Shown: positions 7,104-15,077 of the stretch, piece after piece
Layout of the letters: each line of letters starts with the position of its first letter
How positions within the stretch are numbered: the first letter of the stretch is position 1
Assembly (NCBI GenBank): GCA_035605155.1
Contig: DATNHC010000143.1
Location: 1 to 37,690, forward strand
DNA length: 37,690 bases
Origin: VRUE01 sp035605155
GTDB lineage: Bacteria > Actinomycetota > Thermoleophilia > Solirubrobacterales > 70-9
Reading direction: 5' to 3'
Translations under genes and position numbers: made by a program
The notes under the pieces: model-generated
The model's database searches: none
The model's input: only the letters and a program-made list of their open reading frames with translations
What the model was told of the DNA's origin: nothing

Positions 7104-7793
7104 GTGGCGACCAGGTCGGCTCTTATGGGATCCATCAATGCGAATACAGCCGGCGCCGCCGGGACGAGACCGCCAGCAGGCAAGGCGGTCAAGGCGCCCT
7201 CGGGCCAGGGCAAGGCGAGCCTGGCGAAGCTCCTCTCCAACCCCAAGCGGGTGCAGATCCTCGCCGCGGCGCACCGCGAAGCGATCAGTCCGTCGGAATT
7301 CGCCCGTGCGCACGGGCTGACCACGAGCAGCGTCGCTGAACACTTCAAGAAGCTGGCCGATTACGGGGCGATCAAGCTTGTGAGGAAGGAACCTGTACGC
7401 GGCTCCGTCCGCCACATGTACGTGGGGACGAAGCGCGGCATCCTCACCGCAGCCGACTGGCAGACCCTGCCCGAGTCGGTGCAGAGCGACATCGCCAGCG
7501 CCGGCCTGCAGGACTTCATCGGCGTCGCCGTGCACGCGATCGAGGACGGCACCTTCGCCGCGCGAAGCGACTTCGTCTTCACCTGGGACGAAGTCGATCT
7601 CGACGAGGCCGGATGGCGTGGCCTGACCCAGATGTTGGGGCTGGTCTGGAAGAAGGTGCCGCGCCTCGAAGAAGAATCGGCGATGCGCAGGGCGAAGAGC
7701 GGCGAGCGGGGGATGAAAGCGATCGTCGGACTGGCGGCTTTCGGGGCCCCCTCCCCGGCTCGCCCGAAACGCAAGGCGCCGCGTCGGCGCTGA
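7104..7793 (+). CDS. ArsR-like winged-helix transcriptional regulator
   Basis: This 229-residue protein starts at GTG 7104 with GGAGG 7 nt upstream. The winged helix spans about residues 37-110: LAKLLSNPKRVQILAAAH, the helix-turn-helix ISPSEFARAHGLTTSSVAEHFKKL, then YGAIKLVRKEP and RHMYVGTKRG as wing. This is the ArsR/helix-turn-helix 20 layout. No metal-binding Cys pair is visible. The rest (about 115-205) is a mixed helical domain that may dimerise or sense a ligand, and the tail is Lys/Arg-rich (PARPKRKAPRRR). It stands divergent to the 19-codon mini-gene, so control of that mini-gene is a reasonable guess. Confidence 0.75.
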   Translation: MATRSALMGSINANTAGAAGTRPPAGKAVKAPSGQGKASLAKLLSNPKRVQILAAAHREAISPSEFARAHGLTTSSVAEHFKKLADYGAIKLVRKEPVRGSVRHMYVGTKRGILTAADWQTLPESVQSDIASAGLQDFIGVAVHAIEDGTFAARSDFVFTWDEVDLDEAGWRGLTQMLGLVWKKVPRLEEESAMRRAKSGERGMKAIVGLAAFGAPSPARPKRKAPRRR

Positions 7794-7805
7794 GGCCCGC
7801 CGAGC

Positions 7806-8084
7806 CTAGCTGCGCGGCGCGTAGCGGTGGTGCAGCATCAGCGCGTTGCCATCCGGATCTCTGAAGTGGGCCATGTGACAGACGCCGCTGTCCATCGTCT
7901 CGGCAGCAAAGGAGACGCCACGCGATTCGAGTTCCGCACGGGCTGCCTCCACGTCGTCGACGCGCAGGGCAATCGGGTGGCTGTGCGGCTTGAACTCGAT
8001 GCCGAAGGCCTCCGATTCGATCACGGCGATCGTCAGGGTGCCGGTCTCGAACTCGACGCCGGCGACGGTGAGAGGGGAAGTCAC
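7806..8084 (-). pseudogene. Truncated glyoxalase/VOC-fold gene
   Basis: The 92-residue frame encodes only the C-terminal part of a vicinal-oxygen-chelate (glyoxalase/bleomycin resistance) domain: GVEFETGTLTIAV, then HPIALRVDDVEAARAELE, then HMAHFRDPDGNALMLHHRYAP. Full-length relatives are usually about 120-130 residues, beginning with a DMDRAVAFY-like first beta-alpha unit; that is missing here. Upstream of GTG 8084 there is no ribosome binding site. The frame runs back only 21 nt before meeting the in-frame TGA of the neighbouring gene (8106-8108). The 5' half was probably lost by deletion or rearrangement at about 8085-8105. A functional short protein cannot be excluded, as paired half-domains can dimerise. 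Confidence 0.65.
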
Positions 8085-8105
8085 GGCCCCGAGGTTATCC
8101 CTGAG

Positions 8106-8741
8106 TCAGGCTTGGATGAAGAGCGACGTCGGGGCGGTGACTTTGTATTCGCCACTGAGGAAGCTCGAGGCAGAGCAGGACATGTGGCTGCCGGCTTTCT
8201 TTTCAAGTTTGACGCCTTCGAATTTGATGATCGCGGGGGTGCCACCTATGCCACTGATGCCAGTCGCTTCCGCGATCCCATATATGCACGTGACGCCGCT
8301 GCAACTAACTGTGCCTTCGACGTTTTTAACTTTCATTTGGCCATTTGGCGCCGATGTGACGCTGACGGTTGCTGGCCAAGCAGATGCCCCTGTGCCCGCA
8401 GTAGTGGTCGCCGTGCAAGGAAGGCTGAACTGGTTGGCGCATTCGTTGAGGGTGAGGCCTTCGACTTCAACGGCGCCGGTAGGTGCTGTGACCGTCGCGA
8501 GAATTTTTGAATCCTTGCACTTGACCTGGGCGAATCCGGATATCAGTTCGGCCGGGCCTAGAAGCCCTTCGACGAGTTCTGCTTTTACAAGCCCGGTGAA
8601 TGGTTTCTGCCCACTTGGACACGGCGCGGTAGTCGTCCCAGAGGTGCAGATTGTTGTGGCGGAGGCGGTTCCGGCTCCGATCATGACGACCATCGCGAGT
8701 GCCACCAGCATGAGTGGGGGGAAGATCTTGAGAGCGTTCAC
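8106..8741 (-). CDS. Secreted protein of unknown function
   Basis: The protein has about 211 residues from GTG 8741, with GAAGGAAGGG just upstream; a longer frame from 8813 lacks a binding site. The signal peptide is clear: NALKIF, then a hydrophobic run (LMLVALAMVVMIGA) and cleavage after GTASA. The mature part begins TTICTSGTTTAPCPSG, is Thr/Ser/Gly-rich with several Cys residues, and has strand-like repeats (VEVEGLTLNEC, VKNVEGTVSCSG, IIKFEGVKLEKK). From memory this style is common among expanded secreted families of Solirubrobacterales. Codon use is less GC-rich than in the surroundings, which may mean more recent acquisition. Function is unknown. Confidence 0.75.
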   Translation of the reverse strand: MNALKIFPPLMLVALAMVVMIGAGTASATTICTSGTTTAPCPSGQKPFTGLVKAELVEGLLGPAELISGFAQVKCKDSKILATVTAPTGAVEVEGLTLNECANQFSLPCTATTTAGTGASAWPATVSVTSAPNGQMKVKNVEGTVSCSGVTCIYGIAEATGISGIGGTPAIIKFEGVKLEKKAGSHMSCSASSFLSGEYKVTAPTSLFIQA

Positions 8742-8859
8742 CGCGAATCCCTTCCTTCGGCGCGCACAGAGCCGAATAAATCTGACCACTTCCCATCCAT
8801 ACCATTGGCGCACACATCAGTCAAGAAATTTTATGAAACGCAGCCTCTCGATCCCCGCA

Positions 8860-8865
8860 TAGGAT
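8860..8865 (+). promoter_or_regulatory. -10 box of leaderless promoter (membrane protein)
   Basis: TAGGAT is followed by exactly 6 nt and then GTG 8872. No ribosome binding site is present. Confidence 0.5.
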
Positions 8866-8871
8866 CTGGCA

Positions 8872-9297
8872 GTGGAACTGGGCGCCGACACCAAGGCAGT
8901 GCTGCTGGCGGCGGCGCTGATGTTCCTCTGGGCGCTGCTGCTCGGGGTGATGAAGTACCGGCAGATGCTCGAGTCCGAGGAGCGGCTCGCCCACCCCTAC
9001 ACCGACACCGCGCATCGCGCGGCGCTGCTCTACAGCTTCGCCCTCTTGCTGGTCGCGACCTTCGTCGAGCTGAGCGGCTGGAGCACGCTCGTCAATTTGC
9101 TCGCCGCCGGCGCCCTCGCCCTCTACTTCTACGCCGCCGTGGCCGGATACATGTTCCACGGCTGGCGGCGCGACACCGACAACCAGTTCCGCGATCCCTT
9201 TCCGTGGCTGCGCTCCTTCATGCTCGCCCTGATCGTCGCCGAGATCGGCGGCTGGCTTGTCCTGGTAGCCGGTTTTCTCGACGCCCAGGTGCTCTAG
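8872..9297 (+). CDS. Four-helix integral membrane protein
   Basis: This 141-residue protein has four hydrophobic segments at about residues 8-26, 47-66, 71-92 and 114-135. They are separated by a charged loop (KYRQMLESEERLAHPYTDTAHR) and a second loop (HGWRRDTDNQFRDPF). The size and four-helix plan recall MAPEG-type or small DUF membrane proteins, but I see no decisive motif. The start GTG 8872 follows a TAGGAT box by 6 nt. The next gene starts 33 nt downstream with its own -10-like box, so they may be separate transcripts. Function is unknown. Confidence 0.75.
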   Translation: MELGADTKAVLLAAALMFLWALLLGVMKYRQMLESEERLAHPYTDTAHRAALLYSFALLLVATFVELSGWSTLVNLLAAGALALYFYAAVAGYMFHGWRRDTDNQFRDPFPWLRSFMLALIVAEIGGWLVLVAGFLDAQVL

Positions 9298-9315
9298 GCC
9301 TGCGCCGGTCAGGGG

Positions 9316-9321
9316 TATCCT
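9316..9321 (+). promoter_or_regulatory. -10 box of leaderless promoter (SpoIID/LytB gene)
   Basis: TATCCT ends 8 nt before ATG 9330, with no ribosome binding site between. Confidence 0.4.
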
Positions 9322-9329
9322 GGCGCCGC

Positions 9330-10427
9330 ATGTGGCGGGCGCGAAGCGCAATCCTGGCGCTGGCCGTACTCGCGGCCGGGGCCTTGCCGGCGAGCGCGGG
9401 CGGGGTCACCTGGATCGTCAAGGGCGGGGGCTTCGGCCACGGCGTCGGCATGAGCGCCTACGGGGCCTACGGCTACGGCCTGCACGGCGCCGGCTACCGC
9501 CAGATCCTCGGCCACTACTACCGCGGCATCCGCCTCACCGAGATGCGCCGGGCACCGCTGGTGCGCGTCCTGCTCGCGACCAGCGCCGGCGACGTCTCCT
9601 TCACCCGGGCGACGGTTGCCTGTCGGCGACGGCTGGAGCCATCGCGCGCTTACACCGCCCGCCGCCGCGGATCCTCGGTGAGGCTGTTCTCCAGCTCCGG
9701 GAAACTGGTCGCCCGCTGCGGCGATCGCCTGCACGCCGAGGGCACGAGCCTGATCCGTATCGGCGGCGTCGGCGCCTACCGCGGCGCCCTCGAGGCGATC
9801 CCCAGCGGCTCGGCACTCAACCTCGTCAACGTGCTCACCGTCGACAACTATGTGCGCGGCTCGCTGCCTGCCGAGCTGCCGCACGCATGGCCGATGGCCA
9901 CCCTGCAGGCGTTCGCCGTCGCCCAGCGCTCTATCGCCCTCTCGACCGACGTCGGCGGCGAGGGCTACGACCTCTATTCAGACACCCGCACCCAGATCTA
10001 CGAGGGCGTGGCGGCCGAGAGCGACCGAACCGACCGCGCCGTGGCGGCGACCCGCAATCAGGTGGCGACCTACGGCGGCGCGATCGCCCAGACCACCTAC
10101 TTCTCCTCCTCGGGCGGGCGCACGGAGTCGGGCTTCCTTGGCGCTCCCGACGTTCCCTATCTGCAGAGCGTGCCCGATCCCTACGACTACTACTCGCCGC
10201 AGCACCGTTGGAGCTTCCGCTTCTCGCAGGTCGAGATGAACGCTCGACTCGGCGCCTACGTCCCCGGCGCCCTGCGCGACATCCGAGTCACCAAGCGCGG
10301 CGAGTCGCCTCGCATCGATTACGCAAAGCTGGTCGGCACGCGCGGCGCGGCGACGATCCGCGGCGACACGCTCTCCGCCGCCCTGGGTCTCTATGACCGT
10401 TGGGCCTACTTCACCAAGCTGAGGTGA
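9330..10427 (+). CDS. SpoIID/LytB domain protein, secreted
   Basis: The 365-residue protein begins MWRARSAILALAVLAAGALPASAGG, a clear signal peptide, which fixes ATG 9330 even though the frame is open far upstream. It has the two hallmarks of SpoIID/LytB proteins: the GFGHGVGMSAYGAYG motif, here near the N-terminus (about residues 31-45), and the core domain VNVLTVDNYVRGSLPAELPHAWPM followed by LQAFAVAQRSIAL (about 165-210). Then come YSDTRTQIYEG and YFSSSGGRTES. SpoIID cleaves glycan strands lacking stem peptides during spore engulfment; relatives in non-sporulating bacteria remodel the wall. Here it probably acts on peptidoglycan outside the membrane. It ends just 6 bp from the convergent acyltransferase gene. 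Confidence 0.88.
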   Translation: MWRARSAILALAVLAAGALPASAGGVTWIVKGGGFGHGVGMSAYGAYGYGLHGAGYRQILGHYYRGIRLTEMRRAPLVRVLLATSAGDVSFTRATVACRRRLEPSRAYTARRRGSSVRLFSSSGKLVARCGDRLHAEGTSLIRIGGVGAYRGALEAIPSGSALNLVNVLTVDNYVRGSLPAELPHAWPMATLQAFAVAQRSIALSTDVGGEGYDLYSDTRTQIYEGVAAESDRTDRAVAATRNQVATYGGAIAQTTYFSSSGGRTESGFLGAPDVPYLQSVPDPYDYYSPQHRWSFRFSQVEMNARLGAYVPGALRDIRVTKRGESPRIDYAKLVGTRGAATIRGDTLSAALGLYDRWAYFTKLR

Positions 10428-10433
10428 GACGAC

Positions 10434-12368
10434 CTAGGCGGGCGAGACGACGCAGTCGTCCCTATCGGCCATCGCCAGCGGCTGGGTGTTGGGGAACGCC
10501 TCCAGGAGGGCGTCGGCGATCAGCCGGCCGCGTGCCGCATAGCCTTCCGAGGTGAAATGGATCCCGTCAGGGATGAACCAGACGTCCTTTACGTCCGAGG
10601 CCCAGTCATAGATGCGCATGTGCGGGTATCGGTCACACGCCTCGAGCAGCGCCGCGTCCCAGTCCTCCATGTTGGTCTCCGAGTAGGGGCCGCTGGGGAC
10701 CAGTGACTTGACGTTCACCCAGATCACCGGTTCGTCGCCGATCGTCGCCATCATGCTGTCGATCCTGTCGTCGTAGGTGACGCTCGAGCCGGCGGCGACG
10801 TTGGCCGCCTCGTTGGTTCCCATCGCGATCACCCAACAGCCTTTGAAACCTTCGCTCTTCCAGGCTTCGGCCACTTCCTGGGCATTGGGTTCGCCTTCGA
10901 AGTTCTCGTAGATCGAGCGCGCCCCGGCAACCTCGAGGTGCTGCGTGGTGGCGCCGACCCGCGCGTACTGGGCGCTGATCAGCTGGTTGGGGTCGGGTAG
11001 GTATTCCTCGGAGACGAGCCCCTCGGAGGTCGAGTCGCCGATGTGGATCACCGCTTCGCAGGAGGTCGCCAGCGGGGCGCGTTTCACGTTCTTGGCGGTG
11101 ACCGTCTTCGCCACGGCGATCGCCTCCTTTTCGTCGGTGACGCCGATCCCGGCCAGTCCAGCCATCGCCATGGCGACGACGACAGCGCCCGCGCTGACCA
11201 GCGCCCAGCCGTAGCGGGGCATCCGCTCGGGTCGCCAGCGCCCGGTCCGCAACTGCGCCCAGAGCCTGCCCAGCGCTCCGTGGCGGATCGGGTCCTCGAC
11301 GTAGCGCCAGGAGAGCTCGGCGATCGCGAAGATCGCCGTCACCTGGAAGATCGCGCGCAGCAGGTCGGGACCGAGGGCGCTCTCCGGGGTCGTCAGGACG
11401 ATGATCGGCACGCTCCAGAGGTAGATGCCGTAGGAGCGCTGGCCGATCCAGCGCATCGGCCTGCAGCCGAGGATCGCCGCGAGCCGCGAGGCGGGGTGGG
11501 CGAGGGCGGCGACGGCGAGCACCGCGGCGATCGCGAGCAGCGCGAAGCCGCCGCGGTATAGGAAGGAGGAGAGCTCGCTGGTCTGCCAGAACATCAGGAA
11601 GATCACCAGCAGGCCGACCGTCCCCGCCACGTCGATCGTGCGCCGCGCCTGGGGGGAGACGTTTGCCCGCAGGCGGCGGCTGGGCCAGACCATCGCCAGG
11701 GCGGCGCCGGCCAGCAGCTCCAGCGCCCGGGTGTCCGTGCCGTAGTAGACGCGCGAGGGATCGAGCGAGGGTCTGTAGAGAATCGCCATCAGAATCCCCG
11801 AGCAGAGCGCGACGATCACCGTCACCGCGGCAAGCCGCAGGCGGGCCCCGGTGGTGTTCTGCACCTCGGGGACGAAGTAGAGACCGGCCATCAGCAGGAA
11901 GGGCCAGAAGATGTAGAACTGCTCCTCGACCGAGAGCGACCAGAGGTGGGTGAGCGGCGAGGCCGGCGCGAAGCGCGCGAAGTAGGAGACGTCGTGGAAG
12001 ATCAGCCACCAGTTGTTGAAGTAACCCGCTGCCGAGAGCGCCGCGGCGCGGAAATCGCCCGGCTGGTGGGGACCGATGACGGTCACCCAGGCGATCACCA
12101 CGATCAGCATCAGGAACAGGGCGGGCAGCAGCCGCCGCGCCCGGGCCAGCCAGAACGACTTCAGCTTGATCCCGCCCCTGTTCACCTGGTTGAGCAGGAT
12201 GTCCGTGATCAGGTAGCCGCTGAGGGTGAAAAACACACCGACGCCGAGCAGGCCACCTTCGGCCCACTCGAATTTGAGGTGATAGAGGATCACGCCGAGC
12301 ACCGCGATCGCGCGCAGGCCGTCGAGACCCGGCATGTAGCGCTCACCGCGCTTGACCGGTTCAGGCAT
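10434..12368 (-). CDS. OafA/YrhL-type membrane acyltransferase with C-terminal SGNH domain
   Basis: This 644-residue protein has an N-terminal acyltransferase 3 domain (about residues 12-370) with about ten membrane helices. It begins PGLDGLRAIAVLGVILYHL (conserved Arg and catalytic-type His) and continues GVGVFFTLSGYLIT. The C-terminal periplasmic-type SGNH domain has Ser446 in HIGDSTSEG, Asn519 in GTNEA, and Asp601/His604 in PDGIHF. Such fusions O-acetylate cell-wall or surface polysaccharides, passing acetyl groups across the membrane to the SGNH domain. The gene overlaps the upstream SGNH hydrolase gene by 8 nt (ATGCCTGA), so the two are co-translated. The substrate polymer is unknown. 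Confidence 0.93.
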   Translation of the reverse strand: MPEPVKRGERYMPGLDGLRAIAVLGVILYHLKFEWAEGGLLGVGVFFTLSGYLITDILLNQVNRGGIKLKSFWLARARRLLPALFLMLIVVIAWVTVIGPHQPGDFRAAALSAAGYFNNWWLIFHDVSYFARFAPASPLTHLWSLSVEEQFYIFWPFLLMAGLYFVPEVQNTTGARLRLAAVTVIVALCSGILMAILYRPSLDPSRVYYGTDTRALELLAGAALAMVWPSRRLRANVSPQARRTIDVAGTVGLLVIFLMFWQTSELSSFLYRGGFALLAIAAVLAVAALAHPASRLAAILGCRPMRWIGQRSYGIYLWSVPIIVLTTPESALGPDLLRAIFQVTAIFAIAELSWRYVEDPIRHGALGRLWAQLRTGRWRPERMPRYGWALVSAGAVVVAMAMAGLAGIGVTDEKEAIAVAKTVTAKNVKRAPLATSCEAVIHIGDSTSEGLVSEEYLPDPNQLISAQYARVGATTQHLEVAGARSIYENFEGEPNAQEVAEAWKSEGFKGCWVIAMGTNEAANVAAGSSVTYDDRIDSMMATIGDEPVIWVNVKSLVPSGPYSETNMEDWDAALLEACDRYPHMRIYDWASDVKDVWFIPDGIHFTSEGYAARGRLIADALLEAFPNTQPLAMADRDDCVVSPA

Positions 12369-13140
12369 CGGGGGAGATCATGGTAAGTGCCGCCGGCGTC
12401 AGCAACGGCGCTCCGCGGGCCACCTGTAGAGCGAGCAGCTCGGCCAGCTCCCTGGCGATCGTGCGGGCCAGTCTGACCTGGCGGTCGGCCATCCGATGCA
12501 GCGCAGGGAGCTGCGGCGCCGACTCGATCGCCGGCTCGGGCTCGGGCGCCGAGATCGTCGCGAGGCATCCCCGGATCCCACGGGCGATCAGCTGGGCGCG
12601 GTAGTCGGCTCCCTCGGGGATCGGGTGCAGGTCGTCGGCCTGCATCAGCTCGGGATGCGCGGCGACGGCGCCGGCCCAGTCGGGCACCTGTGTCCCCGGC
12701 CGCGAGGCCGCAAACGACCTGACCACCCGGTTCTTGCCCGTGTTGTCGATGCCGTCGACGGTGAAGCCGTGGATCGTCGGCACCACCATGCAACGGTCGC
12801 CGATGACTTCGGCGACCTTCTGCAGGTTCTCGGCGAGGATCTCGGGATAGGCCGGGTTGTCGTTGGTGCCGGCGTCGAAGACGATCACCGATTGCGAGGG
12901 GTCGTAGCTCTCCTCGAAGAGGTCGAAGATCTGGAAGCTGTTGTAGCCGCCCTCGGCGTTGACGGTGAGCTGCACGCCGGGCAGGTACTGCTTCAGGTAG
13001 GGAGAGGTGAGCACCTCGAGGCTGTCGCCGACGACCAGCGCTCCGCCACTGCCACTCGCTCCGGCCGTGGGCGCAGTGAGGGTGAGAGCAAGCATCGTCG
13101 CTCCCACCGCCAGGCTCGCGAGCTTGCCCACCCTTGGCAT
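12361..13140 (-). CDS. Secreted SGNH-hydrolase-like protein
   Basis: The 259-residue protein starts at ATG 13140; the frame extends further but the signal peptide MPRVGKLASLAVGATMLALTLTAPTAGASG fixes the start. The SGNH catalytic set is visible: Ser40 in VVGDSLEV, Asn93 in AGTNDNP, Asp170 and His172 in DDLHPIPEG. Residues after 190 form an extra helical, Glu/Arg/Leu-rich tail. It overlaps the start of the OafA-type acyltransferase, which itself carries an SGNH domain, so the two probably work on the same wall or surface polysaccharide (acetylation and deacetylation, or a relay). It shares its promoter region with a divergent lipoprotein gene. Confidence 0.85.
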   Translation of the reverse strand: MPRVGKLASLAVGATMLALTLTAPTAGASGSGGALVVGDSLEVLTSPYLKQYLPGVQLTVNAEGGYNSFQIFDLFEESYDPSQSVIVFDAGTNDNPAYPEILAENLQKVAEVIGDRCMVVPTIHGFTVDGIDNTGKNRVVRSFAASRPGTQVPDWAGAVAAHPELMQADDLHPIPEGADYRAQLIARGIRGCLATISAPEPEPAIESAPQLPALHRMADRQVRLARTIARELAELLALQVARGAPLLTPAALTMISPDA

Positions 13141-13152
13141 CGAGCGAATTTC

Positions 13153-13159
13153 TACACTA
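13153..13159. promoter_or_regulatory. Shared bidirectional -10 element
   Basis: The 7-mer TACACTA gives TACACT on the plus strand (6 nt before ATG 13165) and TAGTGT on the minus strand (13 nt before ATG 13140). Only 24 bp separate the two start codons, so one AT-rich core appears to fire both ways. The plus transcript would be leaderless. Confidence 0.5.
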
Positions 13160-13164
13160 GCCCG

Positions 13165-13659
13165 ATGCGGCTCAGCCCGGCGGCGACAGTCTGCGCAGTG
13201 CTGGGCGTGACTCTGACTCTGATGGCCTGCGCCGAGCAGCGCACGCCCGCGGTCGACGGTGCCACGGCTAGGCAGGCGGGCCCGGCAGGGGCGAGCGGTC
13301 CGCGCGGCCCGGCAGCCGGCGACAGCTGCCGCGATGAGCTGCACGACCTGATCGTCTCGATGGACGCATTGCGCGAGCGGCTCGCGATCGGACTCAACTA
13401 CGAGGACTACCTGCGCGAAGTCAAGCGTCTGGAGGCTGTTTACGAGCAGATTCCGGTCGGGCGGCTCGCGATCGGCTGCCTGACCACCGCCGGTACTCCC
13501 GGAGAGCGGGCGCTGAACCGCTATCGCAGCGCAGCGAACACCTGGGGTGAGTGCCTGGCGCAGGCGTCCTGCGGGGCCGAAGAGGTCGAACCGGAGCTGC
13601 AGCGCCGCTGGGCGCTTGCCTCCGATCTGCTCTCCACAGCGCAGGCCGCTCTGCGCTAG
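13165..13659 (+). CDS. Small lipoprotein with short collagen-like stretch
   Basis: This 164-residue protein has the lipoprotein signal MRLSPAATVCAVLGVTLTLMAC (lipobox LMAC, Cys at about residue 22). A short Gly-X-Y run follows (GPAGASGPRGPAAG), like a mini collagen linker. After that comes a charged helical domain (about 55-164) with Cys residues near 54, 101, 127 and 133 that may pair. It starts 6 nt after a TACACT box and looks leaderless. The last codon overlaps the opposing methyltransferase stop: one CTAG serves as TAG on both strands (13656-13659). Anchoring to the outer face of the membrane is well supported; function is unknown. Confidence 0.72.
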   Translation: MRLSPAATVCAVLGVTLTLMACAEQRTPAVDGATARQAGPAGASGPRGPAAGDSCRDELHDLIVSMDALRERLAIGLNYEDYLREVKRLEAVYEQIPVGRLAIGCLTTAGTPGERALNRYRSAANTWGECLAQASCGAEEVEPELQRRWALASDLLSTAQAALR

Positions 13660-14504
13660 CTGGTGCTCGATTCGCCCCGCGCTGCGCGTGCCACGTAGAC
13701 CGCCTTGGTGTGGTTAGCGGCATCGAGCGGCTGGGCCGGGATGCCATCGAGGCCGTGGCCGTAAACATCGAGGCATTCGAGACCGGCTCGCTCCAGCGCT
13801 GCCAGCACCTCCGCTTCAGGAAAGTGACGCTGCCGGTGGGTGAGCGCCGGCGCCTTGCCGGCTTCCTCCTTGCCGTGCTCGTCGAGCACTTCGAGCCGCG
13901 ACTCGCAGATCGAGCCCGGCGCGACGTCGGCCTCGGCCTGACCGCGCCAGACCAGCCGCATGCCGCCGCGCTCGACCACCTCGACGCCGGCAAAGAAGGT
14001 GCGATAGACAGTCAGCTCGTTCACATCGAAGAGCAGCAGGCCGGTCGGCGCCAGGTTGGCGCGCATGCCCCTCAGCGCCTGCTCCAGTTCCTCGGGGCTG
14101 AGCAGGTAGTTGATCGCGTCGTCGAGCGCCCAGACCAGGTCGAACTCACCGAAGCGAGGCAGGTCGAGCATGTCGGCGACCTCGAGCCGCGCCCGATCGC
14201 CGGCCTTCTCGGCGGCCAGCTCGAGCATCGCCGGGGAGATGTCGCAGGCCGTCACTCGCCAGCCACGGGTCAGCATCGGCATGAAGCTCTTGCCGGTCCC
14301 GCAGCCGACGTCAAGCATCCGCCGGCCCCGCAGCCCCCGTTTGTGTAGCGCCTCGAGCAGGTCGCTGATCCAGCCCTCGCAGTCATGGTGGGCCGTGAAG
14401 TCGTCGTAGACCGGCGCCATCGCCTCGTAAGTGCGCTCGGCCCAATCCCCTCCGGTCTCTGCCTCCGATACCTCCACGAATTGGGAGACCAGTCCTTGAT
14501 ACAA
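13656..14504 (-). CDS. SAM-dependent methyltransferase
   Basis: The frame gives up to 282 residues from TTG 14504; the true start is uncertain and may be at an internal GTG or ATG within the first 30 codons. The class I Rossmann motifs are clear. Motif I is MLDVGCGTGKSF (about residues 63-74), the acidic end of strand 2 is VTACDISPAML, then VADMLDLP, and the strand 4 region is FDLVWALDDAINYLL. The first residues, AERTYEAMAPVYDDFTAHHD, are typical of small-molecule methyltransferases related to UbiE/BioC types. The C-terminal half contains beta-strands and a tail not seen in minimal enzymes. The substrate cannot be inferred. An AT-rich stretch at 14505-14545 is its likely promoter region. Confidence 0.85.
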   Translation of the reverse strand: MYQGLVSQFVEVSEAETGGDWAERTYEAMAPVYDDFTAHHDCEGWISDLLEALHKRGLRGRRMLDVGCGTGKSFMPMLTRGWRVTACDISPAMLELAAEKAGDRARLEVADMLDLPRFGEFDLVWALDDAINYLLSPEELEQALRGMRANLAPTGLLLFDVNELTVYRTFFAGVEVVERGGMRLVWRGQAEADVAPGSICESRLEVLDEHGKEEAGKAPALTHRQRHFPEAEVLAALERAGLECLDVYGHGLDGIPAQPLDAANHTKAVYVARAARGESSTS

Positions 14505-14637
14505 AAAGTTTCAACAATAAAAATTCCCTTTTTATCTTTAGACGTAGTACGGTTGACCAATCAGCGTTTCGATCACTCAGACGGCGGGTTCGGACGATGG
14601 TTGGCAGTGGGAGGAGGCACACCGCTTCTGCCTGCGC

Positions 14638-15075
14638 ATGGCCTATCGCTATTGCAAGAATCCCAGCGAGGCGGAGGACATAGCCCAGGATGCGCTTCTT
14701 CGTGCCTGGCGGCGACGCTCAACGTTGCGCGACGGGAGCCGCCGCAAAGAGTGGTTGGCGACGATCGTTCGCAACGAGGCCTTCCGCCTGCATGCTCGTG
14801 TTCGCCCCGACCCGGTCGACACGCTCGAGACCCAGGAGGGAGCGGAGGACGAGGGGATTCTCTCCACCGTCGAGCTCGCCGATCTGCACGCTGCGCTCAA
14901 ACGCCTCGACAAGCGCGAGCGCGAGCTGGTCCAGCTGCGCTATGACGAGGACCTGACCCAGCAGGCGATCGCCCGACGTCTGCGTATCCCCGATGGCACA
15001 GTCAAGGTGCGCCTGCACCGGCTGCGCCACAAACTGCGCCAGGCAATGGCCGAAAGCAGGCAGGCGGCGGCGTAA
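14638..15075 (+). CDS. Sigma-70 family (ECF-like) factor
   Basis: The 145-residue frame from ATG 14638 contains region 2 (RYCKNPSEAEDIAQDALLRAW, the helix that binds the -10) and region 4 (LDKRERELVQLRYDEDLTQQ and IARRLRIPDGTVKVRLHRL, the helix-turn-helix for the -35). Homology to region 2 appears to begin further upstream: the frame continues back through DDGWQWEEAHRFCLR to a stop at 14554-14556, but that extension has no ATG, GTG or TTG. A GGGAGGAGG at 14609-14617 is too far from ATG 14638 (about 20 nt) for a normal site. The start is therefore uncertain and may use a rare codon. No anti-sigma gene is adjacent. Confidence 0.8.
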   Translation: MAYRYCKNPSEAEDIAQDALLRAWRRRSTLRDGSRRKEWLATIVRNEAFRLHARVRPDPVDTLETQEGAEDEGILSTVELADLHAALKRLDKRERELVQLRYDEDLTQQAIARRLRIPDGTVKVRLHRLRHKLRQAMAESRQAAA

Positions 15076-15077
15076 GG

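Noticed and set aside
7990..8862. Plus-strand 290-codon frame
   Set aside because: The opposite strand encodes a clear signal-peptide protein with a ribosome binding site; this frame has neither.
8805..9329. N-terminal extension of the SpoIID/LytB frame
   Set aside because: It overlaps the membrane protein gene in another frame and precedes a perfect signal peptide starting at 9330.
12496..13164. Long plus-strand extension upstream of the lipoprotein at 13165
   Set aside because: It lies antisense to the SGNH hydrolase gene; the lipoprotein signal and the TACACT box fix the start at 13165.
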